Of a DNA stretch of 64,000 nt, positions 47,274-56,888 are shown piece by piece. Source of the DNA: Polychytrium aggregatum. Its lineage: Eukaryota > Chytridiomycota > Chytridiomycetes > Polychytriales. How positions within the stretch are numbered: the stretch's first letter is position 1; each line of letters opens with the position of its first letter. The translations under genes were made by a program, and so were the position numbers. The notes beneath the pieces are model-generated. The model made no database searches. It saw nothing but the letters and a program-made list of their open reading frames with translations, and was not told where the DNA came from. The stretch covers positions 620,001 through 684,000 of the forward strand of contig NW_026516217.1 of assembly GCF_025602895.1 (NCBI RefSeq). Direction: 5' to 3'.

Positions 47274-49064
47274 ATGGCCAAGCGCTCGTCAAGACCACCC
47301 AGTCTGCCGCTACCGGCCCTTCCTCCCGCTCCCACGGCCATACCCAACACCCGCTCCATGCCACCAGCTTCAGTCATGCAGTATGGCGGGCAGTCCGGCC
47401 GCCAGCTGCAAGCCTGGATCAGCCAGCAAGTTCCCATCGTCGCCCCAGACGGCAAATCCATCATTGCGCCGCCTGTCCATCTTGCTGCCCAACCCACCGT
47501 CGTCCCCAAACCGCCAGAAGGCAACTACCACGTCCTGGCTCCGCGCAAGTCGTCGCTTCCGCGCAACTACCGGGCAGATGTACGTGGACAGCTCGGTCTC
47601 TCGATTCCGGCCCGGGACGATAGCCACTACCACGATCTCAGGGCCCTCGATGAAGCCGGGCCCCGCAGCTCCGGTACAAGGCGTCCAAGTCTCCCAGCCA
47701 TCCACATGCCCTCAGTTGCTCCCAGGCGCTGCTCGTGGACCAGCATTTCCTCGTCGCCCAACGACTACGATGACATTGTCCAGAACTACCTGGACGATCC
47801 GGCGGATCACAGCGTGCCACTTTCGGTGACAGCCGGCCTGGATCCGAATGCCATCATAGTCTCGGGCAACAACCATAGGAGTCTGTGGCCGTCGTGTTCG
47901 GCCCGATCACGGCCAACATCGCCCGAAGCCGAAGCACCAGCACCCCGTTCGCACCAAACAAGCATCTGGGGCACCAAGGCTTCAGGCGGCGAGCCACTGG
48001 CCACCCCGTTCAACACCAAGATCGGCCTGCTTGCTCGCGATCGCAAGGGAAGCGTCGATTCCAACATCGCTCGCATCCGCATTCCCGAGTACAGCCCGGC
48101 AGGTACGAGCACGCAGACGGCGGAGCTGGTGCCGTCGCCAACCATCGCATCACATCGATGCAAAAGCTCTCCGGCGGTCGGCATCGGCTCGACCGTCAAT
48201 GATGCAGTCACCCTCGTTGTCGGCATTCAGCAGCTGCTGAAGCAAGTCATTCAGAACGGCGAGAGTGCTGTGTATGGCTGGGACCGAGACACAGAGGACA
48301 GCGGCCCCAGCCATCCCGACCAGCACCCAGCTCGATCTCAGCCTGGCTCAGGAACATTCGAGAGCTTAGTGGGTGCCAGAAGCAGCGTCGGTAACTGGGC
48401 ATTCAGGTCAAGCTTTGGTGCCGCAAAAGCCGAGGGCCCCGAGGGTGACCGCAGCCATCGGATAGCGTCGGTCGGGTCAAAGCTCGATGTCGCCAAGGGA
48501 GAGCTGGTAATGGAGAAGGCCCGAAAGGGCCTCAAGACCTTCCGAAATGCCATCCGCAGTGGCTGGTTTTCGAAGCGGAAGGACAGCGACGACTCGAGCT
48601 CGGCCGAATCGCCGAAAATCCAGCCCGCCGCCAGCACCCGATCGTCGACAGAGAACATCTTCAAGCAAGGCACGGCCAACGTCGAAATCGAGCTGGAGCA
48701 GTACATGAGCACACGCAAGCCGAGCGATGCGTCCTTGACGGGCGAGTCGATGCCCGCAATCAGACCATCGGTCTCCCGGCATGTGGATTTGCCGCCTGAT
48801 CTGGCGGCTCTGGCTGTTCGGCAGCAGCGGGTCTACTACAAGTCAATGCGTATGCATACGCAGCTCCAGTGTAGCCTCAAGCGCCTCAGCCGAACCCCCG
48901 AGGCGGCCTCGCTGCTTCGAAGCGCCGAGTCTGGGCCCATCATCAACAGCATTCTGAGCGATGACCTCATGGAGCTCTATAGGGACCTGGTCAACCACGA
49001 CATTGGCTTTGATGAGATGATCGGCAAGTACTTTGGGCCGGAGCTGGTTCCCATGTCAAAGTAA
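47274..49064 (+). CDS. Unrecognised Ser/Pro-rich protein with helical C-terminal region
   Basis: I do not recognise this protein. From ATG 47274 it is an uninterrupted frame of 596 residues. The first ~330 residues are rich in Pro, Ser, Thr and basic residues and look disordered (RSSRPPSLPLPALPPAPTA). Toward the C-terminus several segments look helical and may be folded: VNDAVTLVVGIQQLLKQVIQ, VAKGELVMEKARKGLKTFRN, NVEIELEQYMSTRK, and a final block with SLKRLSRTPEAASLLRS and IINSILSDDLMELYRDLVNH. No catalytic motif, signal peptide or membrane segment is visible. Codon use resembles the neighbours. The frame is open upstream to 46926, but a TATA element lies in that part, so the start at 47274 is preferred. 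An adaptor or regulatory role is possible but not supported by any motif. Confidence 0.72.
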   Translation: MAKRSSRPPSLPLPALPPAPTAIPNTRSMPPASVMQYGGQSGRQLQAWISQQVPIVAPDGKSIIAPPVHLAAQPTVVPKPPEGNYHVLAPRKSSLPRNYRADVRGQLGLSIPARDDSHYHDLRALDEAGPRSSGTRRPSLPAIHMPSVAPRRCSWTSISSSPNDYDDIVQNYLDDPADHSVPLSVTAGLDPNAIIVSGNNHRSLWPSCSARSRPTSPEAEAPAPRSHQTSIWGTKASGGEPLATPFNTKIGLLARDRKGSVDSNIARIRIPEYSPAGTSTQTAELVPSPTIASHRCKSSPAVGIGSTVNDAVTLVVGIQQLLKQVIQNGESAVYGWDRDTEDSGPSHPDQHPARSQPGSGTFESLVGARSSVGNWAFRSSFGAAKAEGPEGDRSHRIASVGSKLDVAKGELVMEKARKGLKTFRNAIRSGWFSKRKDSDDSSSAESPKIQPAASTRSSTENIFKQGTANVEIELEQYMSTRKPSDASLTGESMPAIRPSVSRHVDLPPDLAALAVRQQRVYYKSMRMHTQLQCSLKRLSRTPEAASLLRSAESGPIINSILSDDLMELYRDLVNHDIGFDEMIGKYFGPELVPMSK

Positions 49065-49634
49065 CTCAAAGCCGAGAAGCAGCCACGGCCAGAGAGAGTT
49101 GATCCAAGTCGCCTACATTGGCCTATACGGATAGGGCTTTGCATTATATCGCTTATGGTCGGATCGCCCCGTCATGAGATCGGTTGCGGTTGGGTTGTAA
49201 TATTGGTGCCGTGCTTTGTCCCAATCGAATGGGCACACTTGCATACAGCTTGTTCCAGAAAAAAACAAACAAACGGAAGTGTCCCTTTTTCTCTGGCACC
49301 AGAACCCAGAAGCCTGCTGATCGACCAGCTGTGGACTGTTGTGGATTTGCAGCCGTGCGATCGGTTCCAGTGGGGTTCGTTGATTTCGGGGGCATCGTCT
49401 TGAGCATCTGGCTGATCTCCTGCAGCGATGATCGACAAGCATTCAAGTCGCAGTGCAGGGGTGGTGTATATACTGGAACTTTGGATGGCTCCGTGGGTTT
49501 ACATGTCATGGTACTCCTGAGGCCGCCAGAGCCCTGTCGAAACCCAAAAGCCGTGCGCGACGACTTTTGATCTTGCTTCGGATCTGTCTCGTCCCAGCCC
49601 GCACAATCACCCGCAGCACTTGCTACCCAAGACC
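49065..49634. other. Intergenic region before the glutamine methyltransferase gene
   Basis: 570 bp with no supported gene. A GTATATAC element at 49466-49473 lies about 160 bp upstream of the next ATG and may serve as its TATA box. Confidence 0.5.
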
Positions 49635-50720
49635 ATGGCGACAACAAGACAGGCTGTTGCGGCGCTGGTGCTCCAGTTCCGCATGGCTGCAGGCAGCGAT
49701 GCCGAAGCATCGTCTGAGCTTCGCTGGTGCATCGAGGAGTTGCTTCAGCGGCGCATCCGGCCATCGCACCACTTTCCCCGGAAGACGGCCGCCTCTCGTT
49801 TGCCCAGGACGGCCAAAGCCGCCGACGCTCTCGAGTTGCTCTCGACACTGCACGGCAGCGAGGAGGCCCTCGTCAGGGCTTACTCTGGACTGGATCGGGC
49901 CGAAAGACGACGACTGGATCGCTGGGCCGAGCTCCGATCCAGAAGCCACAAGCCGCTGCAATATCTCCTTCGCTCACAGCCGTTTTTGGGGCTCGACATT
50001 ACCGTGCGTCCGCCGACGCTGATCCCCAGGTGGGAAACAGAAGAATGGGTGGAGCGGCTGATCACACAGATCCGCAAGAGCCTTCTGTATCAGCCTGATC
50101 GACGGCATCCCATTCGTATCCTCGATCTCTGCTCCGGGAGCGGCTGCATTGCCCTGGCCCTGGCCCATCATCTCAACGGACAACCGCTGCCATCGCAACC
50201 CCACAGCCAGCCGCAGTTCTCGGTCACCGGCATCGACATATCCGCGCGGGCGATCGCTCTGGCCCGAATCAATCAGCGTCGGCTTGGAATCGGAAATGCC
50301 GAGTTCCACCAAGCCGATCTCACCGATCCTCACCAGCTCGCCAGGGCACTTCATCCAGAAGGGTATCATATCCTTGTCGCAAATCCTCCCTACATTCCGC
50401 GAATGCAGTATCAAAGGCTAGCGGCAAGCGTCAAGGACTGGGAGGATGCGGTGGCGCTCGAGTCTGGCGGAGACGGCTTGGAGCTGATCCGCACCATCGT
50501 CAAGCACATCAACCAAGAGTCCATCCGTCTGATACCAACCGAGCACACTCTCGAAGCCCACAACCCAGGGCCGACGCCGGCGATTGCCCTGGAGATCAAT
50601 GGATGCGACCAGTCACAAGAGACACTTGGGCTGCTGCGGAGCATCGCCCAGATCAAGCGAGCAGAAGTGTGGCAGGACCTGGCCGGTCATGACCGCGCTG
50701 CGGTGGGATATTGGTCATGA
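49635..50720 (+). CDS. MTQ1: Release-factor glutamine N5-methyltransferase (HemK/PrmC; mitochondrial MTQ1 type)
   Basis: HemK/PrmC enzymes methylate the Gln of the GGQ motif in peptide-chain release factors using S-adenosylmethionine. The gene is intron-free, 361 residues. The N-terminal helical domain is followed by PLQYLLRSQPFLGLDITVRP and LIPRWETEEWVE, both family marks. The SAM motif is ILDLCSGSGCIALALAHHL, then VTGIDISARAIALARINQRR. The catalytic NPPY motif is ILVANPPYIP, followed by VALESGGDGLELIR. A short insertion sits in the loop after motif I (about HLNGQPLPSQPHSQPQFS). The C-terminus has WQDLAGHDRAAVGYW, matching the family's DLxGxxR end. The single-domain form with a basic N-terminal half fits the mitochondrial enzyme better than the cytosolic MTQ2, which lacks this N-terminal domain. 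Confidence 0.93.
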   Translation: MATTRQAVAALVLQFRMAAGSDAEASSELRWCIEELLQRRIRPSHHFPRKTAASRLPRTAKAADALELLSTLHGSEEALVRAYSGLDRAERRRLDRWAELRSRSHKPLQYLLRSQPFLGLDITVRPPTLIPRWETEEWVERLITQIRKSLLYQPDRRHPIRILDLCSGSGCIALALAHHLNGQPLPSQPHSQPQFSVTGIDISARAIALARINQRRLGIGNAEFHQADLTDPHQLARALHPEGYHILVANPPYIPRMQYQRLAASVKDWEDAVALESGGDGLELIRTIVKHINQESIRLIPTEHTLEAHNPGPTPAIALEINGCDQSQETLGLLRSIAQIKRAEVWQDLAGHDRAAVGYWS

Positions 50721-51253
50721 ACACCTGGGTCGACGCGATACCCAGGCTCGGACGTTCGATCGGCGATAGCACAATAAACATTGCATCCTTGATTGTCGTG
50801 CTCTGGGTCGATTGCTGTCTGCAGTCCCTGTTGAGCGGCAGCCCAGCCCCGAGTGATTCACGAGCGAAAGCTGCCGGAGAGATGCGCATGGACGGCCCTG
50901 TTTCGCAGGGCAGGCGGTTGCATCGATGGACCTCTTTCAAGACAGGTGTTCAAGACAATCGTTTGAGGCAATCGTTCGAGACAATCGTTCGAGGCAATCG
51001 TTCGAGACAGTTGTGCTGTTGGCTGGCGGGATGATCCCAGCGAACACCCAGCCCAGATGTGGCGCAGCGACTCAGCGACCGAGAAGCCACGCGCGGCGAG
51101 AAGGCGGCGAGAAGATGGGGCCGTGTGTGTGTGCGGTTGTTCTGCCCAAAGGCCGTTGGGTCTGGAGGAAGGCACCCCAACCAGGTTGGAGCTGATCAAG
51201 CTTCCCTGACCGGCTATTTGCAGCACTCGCTGGACGCAAGGACACCGCTGTCG
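50721..51253. other. Intergenic region with 13-bp tandem repeat, before the SR gene
   Basis: 533 bp. The main content is a tandem array (50953-51010). No gene is seen; short open frames on both strands give no recognisable product. Confidence 0.55.
50953..51010. repeat. 13-bp tandem repeat (unit CAATCGTTCGAGR), about 4-5 copies
   Basis: Units alternate between CAATCGTTCGAGA and CAATCGTTCGAGG. The alternation gives a 26-bp higher-order pattern. Confidence 0.88.
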
Positions 51254-54071
51254 ATGGCACTCTTTATTGGCCGCCTGCCCTCTGGTGCGTTGTCCTCAGC
51301 TTGTCTGTCACGGCGACTCGCCTCTTGCCCGAGGCAGATCTTGATTCGCTGTCCGGCTTCTGGGCTTGGAACGATGCACCCTCCCCGGAAGCGCTGGTCT
51401 GCCAGCAACACATCACGGCCCATGGCAAGCGGCCCACCGAGCAGCCAGAGCAATGCCCTGGGCAGCTGCATCTATCTCGTATCTCTTGAGCCCCTGGCTT
51501 GATCTTTTACCCTGCCACTGTTTTATTTCAGGCCTCCGCCAGAGGGAGCTGGAGGATCTCTATACCCCCTATGGCAAACTCTCGCGGTAAGACGGGGGTG
51601 CACTTGGTTCCGTGAGGGCGCACCGTTGGGAAGCACCGTTGGGAAGCACTGCCGGGAAGCACTGCCGGGAAGCACCGTTGGGAAGCGTTCTGGCAACGAT
51701 CGCTTGGCGGTGTTTCATTTGACCGCAAGCGTCAGCCGGTTTTGGGCACCAGCCAGAATCGGCTCCGCGTTCTGCGGGCTCGTCAAGGTCTCTGACCAAC
51801 TCTGCTCTGCGGCGGTCTGCCGTCTGTTTCGGTGGCCTGTCTGTGACGACGTTCTACTTCCAGCTGCGAGATCAAGCAGGGCCACTCGGTTAGTATTGCA
51901 GGGCTGAGTTGTTGCCGGCCGGCAGATTTCCGTCCGTGACCCGCCGTGGCAAGTGAAGATTCATGCTGTCGTGCCTTGATTCCCAGTTCAACTATGCCTT
52001 TGTCGAGTTTGAGGAGAAGCGTGATGCGGAAGACGCAAAGAATGGAACCGATGGAAAGTCCGTAAGTATCAGTCCAATCATGTCCGACCAGCTGTTGAGC
52101 CGGCAGTCCCGCTCTCAGACTGTGCTCAACCCGGGCACTACTGACCGCACTTTGGCCCTTAGATCAATGGCATGCGCATTGTCGTCGAGTGGGTCAAGGG
52201 CGGCGCTGCTCGCCGTGCCAGTGATAACGAATGCTTCAAGGTAGGCGTCCGTGCTGAATGCATCGTCATTTCCGTTGCTGAGCGCGAGGCGTTGTTGACA
52301 GGTGGTATGAATCTACGTCCCACTTCCAGTGCCACCGAGAAGGTTTGTGTCGTCAAGCAGCTCGCTGCTCGTCCCCTTGCAGGACAGCATGTCTACCATC
52401 ACCGACTCTCTGCCGATGGAAGTAGCCGCCGGAATAGCATCAGAGTACCAGTGCACCTGTCGAACAACTACCCCCGATGTCGAGGTCCTCCTGTCCCGCT
52501 CAACTTGCAACTTGCGTTCTAGGTCACTGGGCCCGCGACTGTCCCGAATCCGGAGGGTAAGTTGTCCTTCTGACATCGTCACTGCATCCAGTACAGATTG
52601 CAATCCATCGAGAGCGCCCCCCAAACCAGCTATTTGTCCGGCGGGTGGCTGAAGTGTCACGCATCCCGACAAAGTGCTCACCCATGGCCTTCTAATCCAT
52701 CTTCGCTCGCAGAGACCGCAACCAACGGGATTCTGACCGAAACCGCGATCGAAACAGAGATCGCGATCGCGATCGTGGCAGCGACCGAGATCGAGACCGT
52801 GATAGAGACCGCGATCGTGACCGTGATCGTGATCGTGATCGTGCCCGAGACAGGGACAGGGATAGAGATCGCGCTCGAGACAGAGACAGAGACCGAGATG
52901 CAGATCGTGACCGAACTCGAGACAGAGACAGAGATCGTCGCAACGATGATCGCGACAGCGAGCGCAACGATGACCGCAACCGCAGCCGTCGCAGGTTTGT
53001 ATCGGTTGGCAAGTCGATGCCGTGAGAGTACGTCAGAGGCTCGGTCTTGGTCGCCATCCCTGGGTGGTGGAACTAACCTGCGGACATTTGGGACCCTGTG
53101 TGTCTATGTGCCTCCTTGACTCGCTTGCACTACGAACGCAGCCAATCGCCCCGCCGCAGGTAATACGCCTCGCCGCCCCCTCCGCCGCGCCCGGCTGTCT
53201 CTGAATCTTGCTGGGCATGGACCTGCAAAGACAGTGTCGCTCTCTGCTCTGTTGGATGGATAATGCTTATGACGTGCCCTCGCTGGACTCGACTATTCGA
53301 CCATTTGCCAGTCCGCCTGTCGCCGTTCGTCCTGCCACATCCGCTCCCTTGAGGCCATGATCGCAATTGTGCCTCCCCTGCCGCATTCGCTTGGCAGAGT
53401 TGGATACCTTTACTTCTACATTGAGCAAGTTGGCCCCGCGCCTGCCGGAGACATCGAAAAACGAATCAGACCGTGCCGGCTACCTCCTCCTTCCATGCTG
53501 CTGCTCCGGATCTGCTCCTGACGTATCCCAAACCTACCGCCGCCGCCATCTCTCCCGTCCCACCCCCCTGGCGCAATCCGAATCTACAGGAAAGATGATG
53601 ACGACTCCAACTCGTCGGCCCGTCGATCTCGCCGCAGCCCGTCGCGCGACCGCCGTGAGCCAGAACGCAGAGGCGACCAACCCAAATCCAAATCCAAATC
53701 CCGCTCCCGATCTCGCTCGAGATCCCCGCGCCGTGAGCGCCGCGACAAGGACCGCCAGGATGATCGAAGGATGAGCGACAACAAGGATCGCACCCCTGAG
53801 GGGGATCGCAAGCGCGACATGTCCGTCGATCCCCCATCCGACGAGGAGCGCAACCGCAACCGCCGCGGGTAAGTGTCTGCGGCGAGTCTCTGGATGCGCT
53901 GGGGACTGACACGGATGCTGACCATGTGTGTCATTCGCTCCTCGAATGGACTAACGATGGGCTATTTGCCTTTGGGTGTTACTGTTCCTGGCTATCTGAC
54001 AAATCCTCCCCTCTAGCGCCAGCCCGGAGCAAAGCCAAGGAAACGCAGATGACGCCAATGGCAAATGGTAA
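51254..54071 (+). CDS. SR-type splicing factor: RRM, CCHC zinc knuckle, long RD/RS tail
   Basis: SR proteins bind exonic enhancers and recruit the spliceosome in the nucleus. Ten exons join in phase throughout to 308 residues: 51254-51284, 51532-51586, 51864-51888 (25 nt), 51987-52061, 52163-52240, 52330-52342 (13 nt), 52523-52556, 52713-52994, 53590-53868, 54017-54071. The RRM (1-80) starts [11 protein letters not shown] (RNP2) and includes [21 protein letters not shown] and [17 protein letters not shown] (RNP1). A CX2CX4HX4C knuckle spans three exons ([18 protein letters not shown]), with its second Cys supplied by the 13-nt exon. The tail has about 90 residues of Asp-Arg dipeptides, then classic RS sequence ([27 protein letters not shown]). 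The plan RRM-knuckle-RS resembles SRSF7 and plant RSZ proteins. The micro-exons were accepted because phase and family sequence both require them. Confidence 0.9.
52713..52994 (+). repeat. GATCGN/GAYMGN hexamer repeat encoding the Asp-Arg tail of the SR protein
   Basis: A 282-nt exon consisting mostly of Asp and Arg codons (GAT/GAC with CGN/AGA/AGG). The mix of synonymous Arg codons shows it is not a young pure microsatellite. Confidence 0.85.
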
Positions 54072-54748
54072 AACACCGCACTTCGCCAGCCATAAGATAG
54101 GCTTCCTGTAAGTATCCTATGGTCAACGGTACTGATCGTAGAGACATGCATGGCACTGCTCTCGTTTGCAGTGCTAGGAGCAGCGACCTCCATATGGAGG
54201 CACAGCCGCCTTCTCCGGTACTGATGCCGCTTTGGATGCGCATGGCCTCTCGTCTTGTCAGTAGTCCGGCTTCATCGCCCGCCGCATCAACCAAGATCCC
54301 TCGATTAGCAAGCATTGATGACCGGCCACCAGCTGATGCCCAGACTACATCCAAAGCGGATGCGCCTTGTGAGACTTGTCGCGTCCACACACATTAGTTG
54401 ATTGTATTTGCTTGAATACAGCGGAGGCCATAAGAATTGGAATGATGACAAGAATGCGCGATTGCTGTCTAGCATTTGCGACGTGACGGCGACTGGCCAA
54501 TGATGAGAAGGGAGGGGGAGAAACATGGTGCTTTGGCGCGCCAGATGGGCATGGCCTCTACACACCCCCTTGAATCTTCGTGTAGGCGCTTTGGTTGATC
54601 TCGAATGAATGGCCGTCGCCAAATCTACGGTCGATAGTATAATAGGGTCAGAGCACAATCCACTTCGCGCACCTCATGCACCACGCACCATGCACAGCCC
54701 CGGCAGCAGGAGCGTCAATTCCTTGCGCCTGAATACTGCTGAGTGCAC
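54072..54748. other. Intergenic region between convergent SR and DHHC genes
   Basis: 677 bp with no supported gene. A possible extra 3' exon of the DHHC gene (near 54660-54700, minus) is discussed in that entry. Confidence 0.5.
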
Positions 54749-56888
54749 TTACTCATCGGACACAGGCAGAAGCCAGCTCCACCAACCCCGCTGACCCATG
54801 ACCTGCGAGGCGTTCTTCTTCCAGCCGAGATTGTAGATGTTGACCTTGCCCGTCCTCGCGGACGATCCATCCGGAAGACGGATGGTCCGAGCACCTTCGA
54901 TTGACTCAATTGTGGTGGTGTTTGTGAGGAGCAAGGTGGTGTGCAGCCCAGAAAAGCCCAGCAAGCAGAGCCCAAAGATGCCCGAGAGCATAATCAACAA
55001 AAGGAGCTGCAAGTCGACTTCAATGATCGACTGGCAATGATGGCAATGATGGCAATGATGGCAGTCATGGCAATGGTAGCGAGTCTGTTAGTCGAGGACG
55101 ATGATGTCGTGTGCATAACCGCTGTATAAAACTCGCCCTACTAGCAGCACATCAACGGATCGATGGGTTCATATCCAGGTCTTGCACGCCTCCACGCTGA
55201 AGGTCCAGCGTTCGGCTGCTGCTACTTCCTGGAACGGTCGCTCGGTGCCGAGTGATTGTGCTGCATGTTGGAGGCCATACTCACGAGCGACTGCTGCGAC
55301 AGGAATGTTCCCAAGGCCGTTCCGAACACATATATACAGTAGAGGGCCCCATAGCTGACAAAGAGATCTGTGTGGGGATGGACATTTGCGTTAGGCGAGC
55401 CACCTGTGCCAGCGACAGCCGCCGCATTTCCGTATCGTACGATTCCCTGGCTTGACAAAGCAACACTACAATACGGCTCACGGGCTTTATCCGCTGGACA
55501 CCGCCTGAACAGCCCCCTGGCGACAGAAGCGACACCTACAGAAATACTTGTAGTTGCGAAATCCCACACAGTTGTTGATCCAGGGGCAGTGATGGTCCAT
55601 CTTCAGGATGCATCTACATCAGAGAGAGAGAGAGGCGGCCGCACGACCACAAAGCAACTTGGTCCGTCAGCGACTCTGGCTGGTGTCTCCTTGGGCCACT
55701 TTCCATGCAATGTACGGATCTGATAGCGGCTGCTTACTGATCGCAGGCGGAGCAGTGGTGGCATCGATCAGGCTTGTAGATTTTGCACTTGTTGCAGTAT
55801 CGCTTGGAGCCGTCCCGTTTGAGCTCGAGAGCCCGCCAGGTCGGCTGATCGATCGAGTCTCGATTCGCAATCGGATCGTCGTCGCGGCGGATAAAGTCGT
55901 CGGGGTCGTACTGCGAGATGGGGACGTGTCCACCGACAATGCCGGTCCCTGATCCAAACCGATTGTGGTATGACGACGAGCCGTGCGGGGCGGTCTCGTA
56001 GCTGAATCCCTCGTCGTCCTCGACAAAGCCATCGGTCCCCACGACGGGATTGGGGGCCAGAGGCGGAGGATGCATGTCAGGCTCCTCAAGCTCAAAGTCG
56101 TCGTGAGCACCGTGCGGACCCAGAGAGAACTGCAGAGAGGCCGGTCCATCAATGAGTGTCAGTGACGACTGGCAGCACGGCTTGCAGCACATCTCATCTC
56201 CGGCGCCGGAACTTTGGCTGCCTGAGCCCGCTGCCGACAGCCACACACATCTGATACCTTGACGACGGGGGTTCCGGGATGCACAGTCACGATCTTGTAA
56301 TAGCTCATCATGAACAGACCCACGAGCGGCAGGTATCCCATGATATAGAGTGCTGTGAGGAAGGCAGTATCCGTTCGTCAATGAAGCACCTGCGGCCGTA
56401 CCGGATCTCTCTACTTGGATCGGTGCCTCCCAGGCCCAATATCACTGCAGCGGCCGAGACCAGCAGTACACCAATCACAGCAAGAGTGTATCTGCTCCGA
56501 AATAGGGCATCCATAAGTAACTAGACTAGATTCGACAGGGCGTACCAGCAGACATTCCGTATCCGTGAGTGAAGAGCGAGGGCACGAGGTGTGTCAGGTA
56601 TACGTAGCTTGACCATGCTGAGGATAGAGAAGGGGGAATATTCGAAAGGGTGGATCAGCACGGCCGATTGACAAGGCGGAGGCTTCATAGACTACTGGTT
56701 TCAGACAGCTTCAGGGCTATTGCACTGCCGGCTTTGCCCGATTACGCCGTTGTTTGGACGACCGAGGCTGGGCGGCGGTTCGACGACAGCAACGAGGACC
56801 TACCAACGATTGAGACCACGAATATCACGGGCAGCAGCCTGGAAAGCAGGAGGCACATGTTGAGCCAATTTTTCCATCGGTTGATCAT
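54749..56888 (-). CDS. DHHC palmitoyltransferase (Pfa/ZDHHC family)
   Basis: DHHC enzymes S-palmitoylate membrane-associated proteins at ER, Golgi, vacuole or plasma membrane. Seven exons on the minus strand (56888-56804, 56617-56546, 56352-56258, 56168-55738, 55613-55540, 55367-55285, 55030-54749) join in phase to 373 residues. TM1 is [19 protein letters not shown] and TM2 is [20 protein letters not shown] cytosolic loop of about 115 acidic, Pro-rich residues follows. The Cys-rich domain reads [37 protein letters not shown] and NYKYF, with the catalytic DHHC intact. TM3-4 ([32 protein letters not shown]) are followed by a TTxE-like TTTIES and [16 protein letters not shown]. The acceptor of exon 4 is uncertain (other in-phase AGs lie upstream). 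The stop at 54749 follows GAGTAAGTG, which could be a donor leading to a short extra exon. Confidence 0.9.
55030..55085. repeat. 9-bp tandem repeat (CAATGATGG) forming the 3' end of the last DHHC intron
   Basis: About five units abut the acceptor at 55031-55032. On the minus strand they read CCATCATTG and so serve as the pyrimidine-rich tract. Confidence 0.8.

Noticed and set aside
49153-49848. 231-codon minus-strand open frame
   Set aside because: It overlaps the start of the MTQ1 gene antisense and shows no family pattern.
50953-51010. Possible CRISPR array
   Set aside because: Units of 13 bp are directly adjacent with no spacers, and the host is a eukaryote.
56308-56514. Hydrophobic minus-strand open frame (a membrane-like segment beginning MDALFRSRY)
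   Set aside because: It lies in the intron between DHHC exons 2 and 3; joining exon 2 directly to the exon at 56352 keeps phase and gives a normal TM2, whereas including this frame does not.
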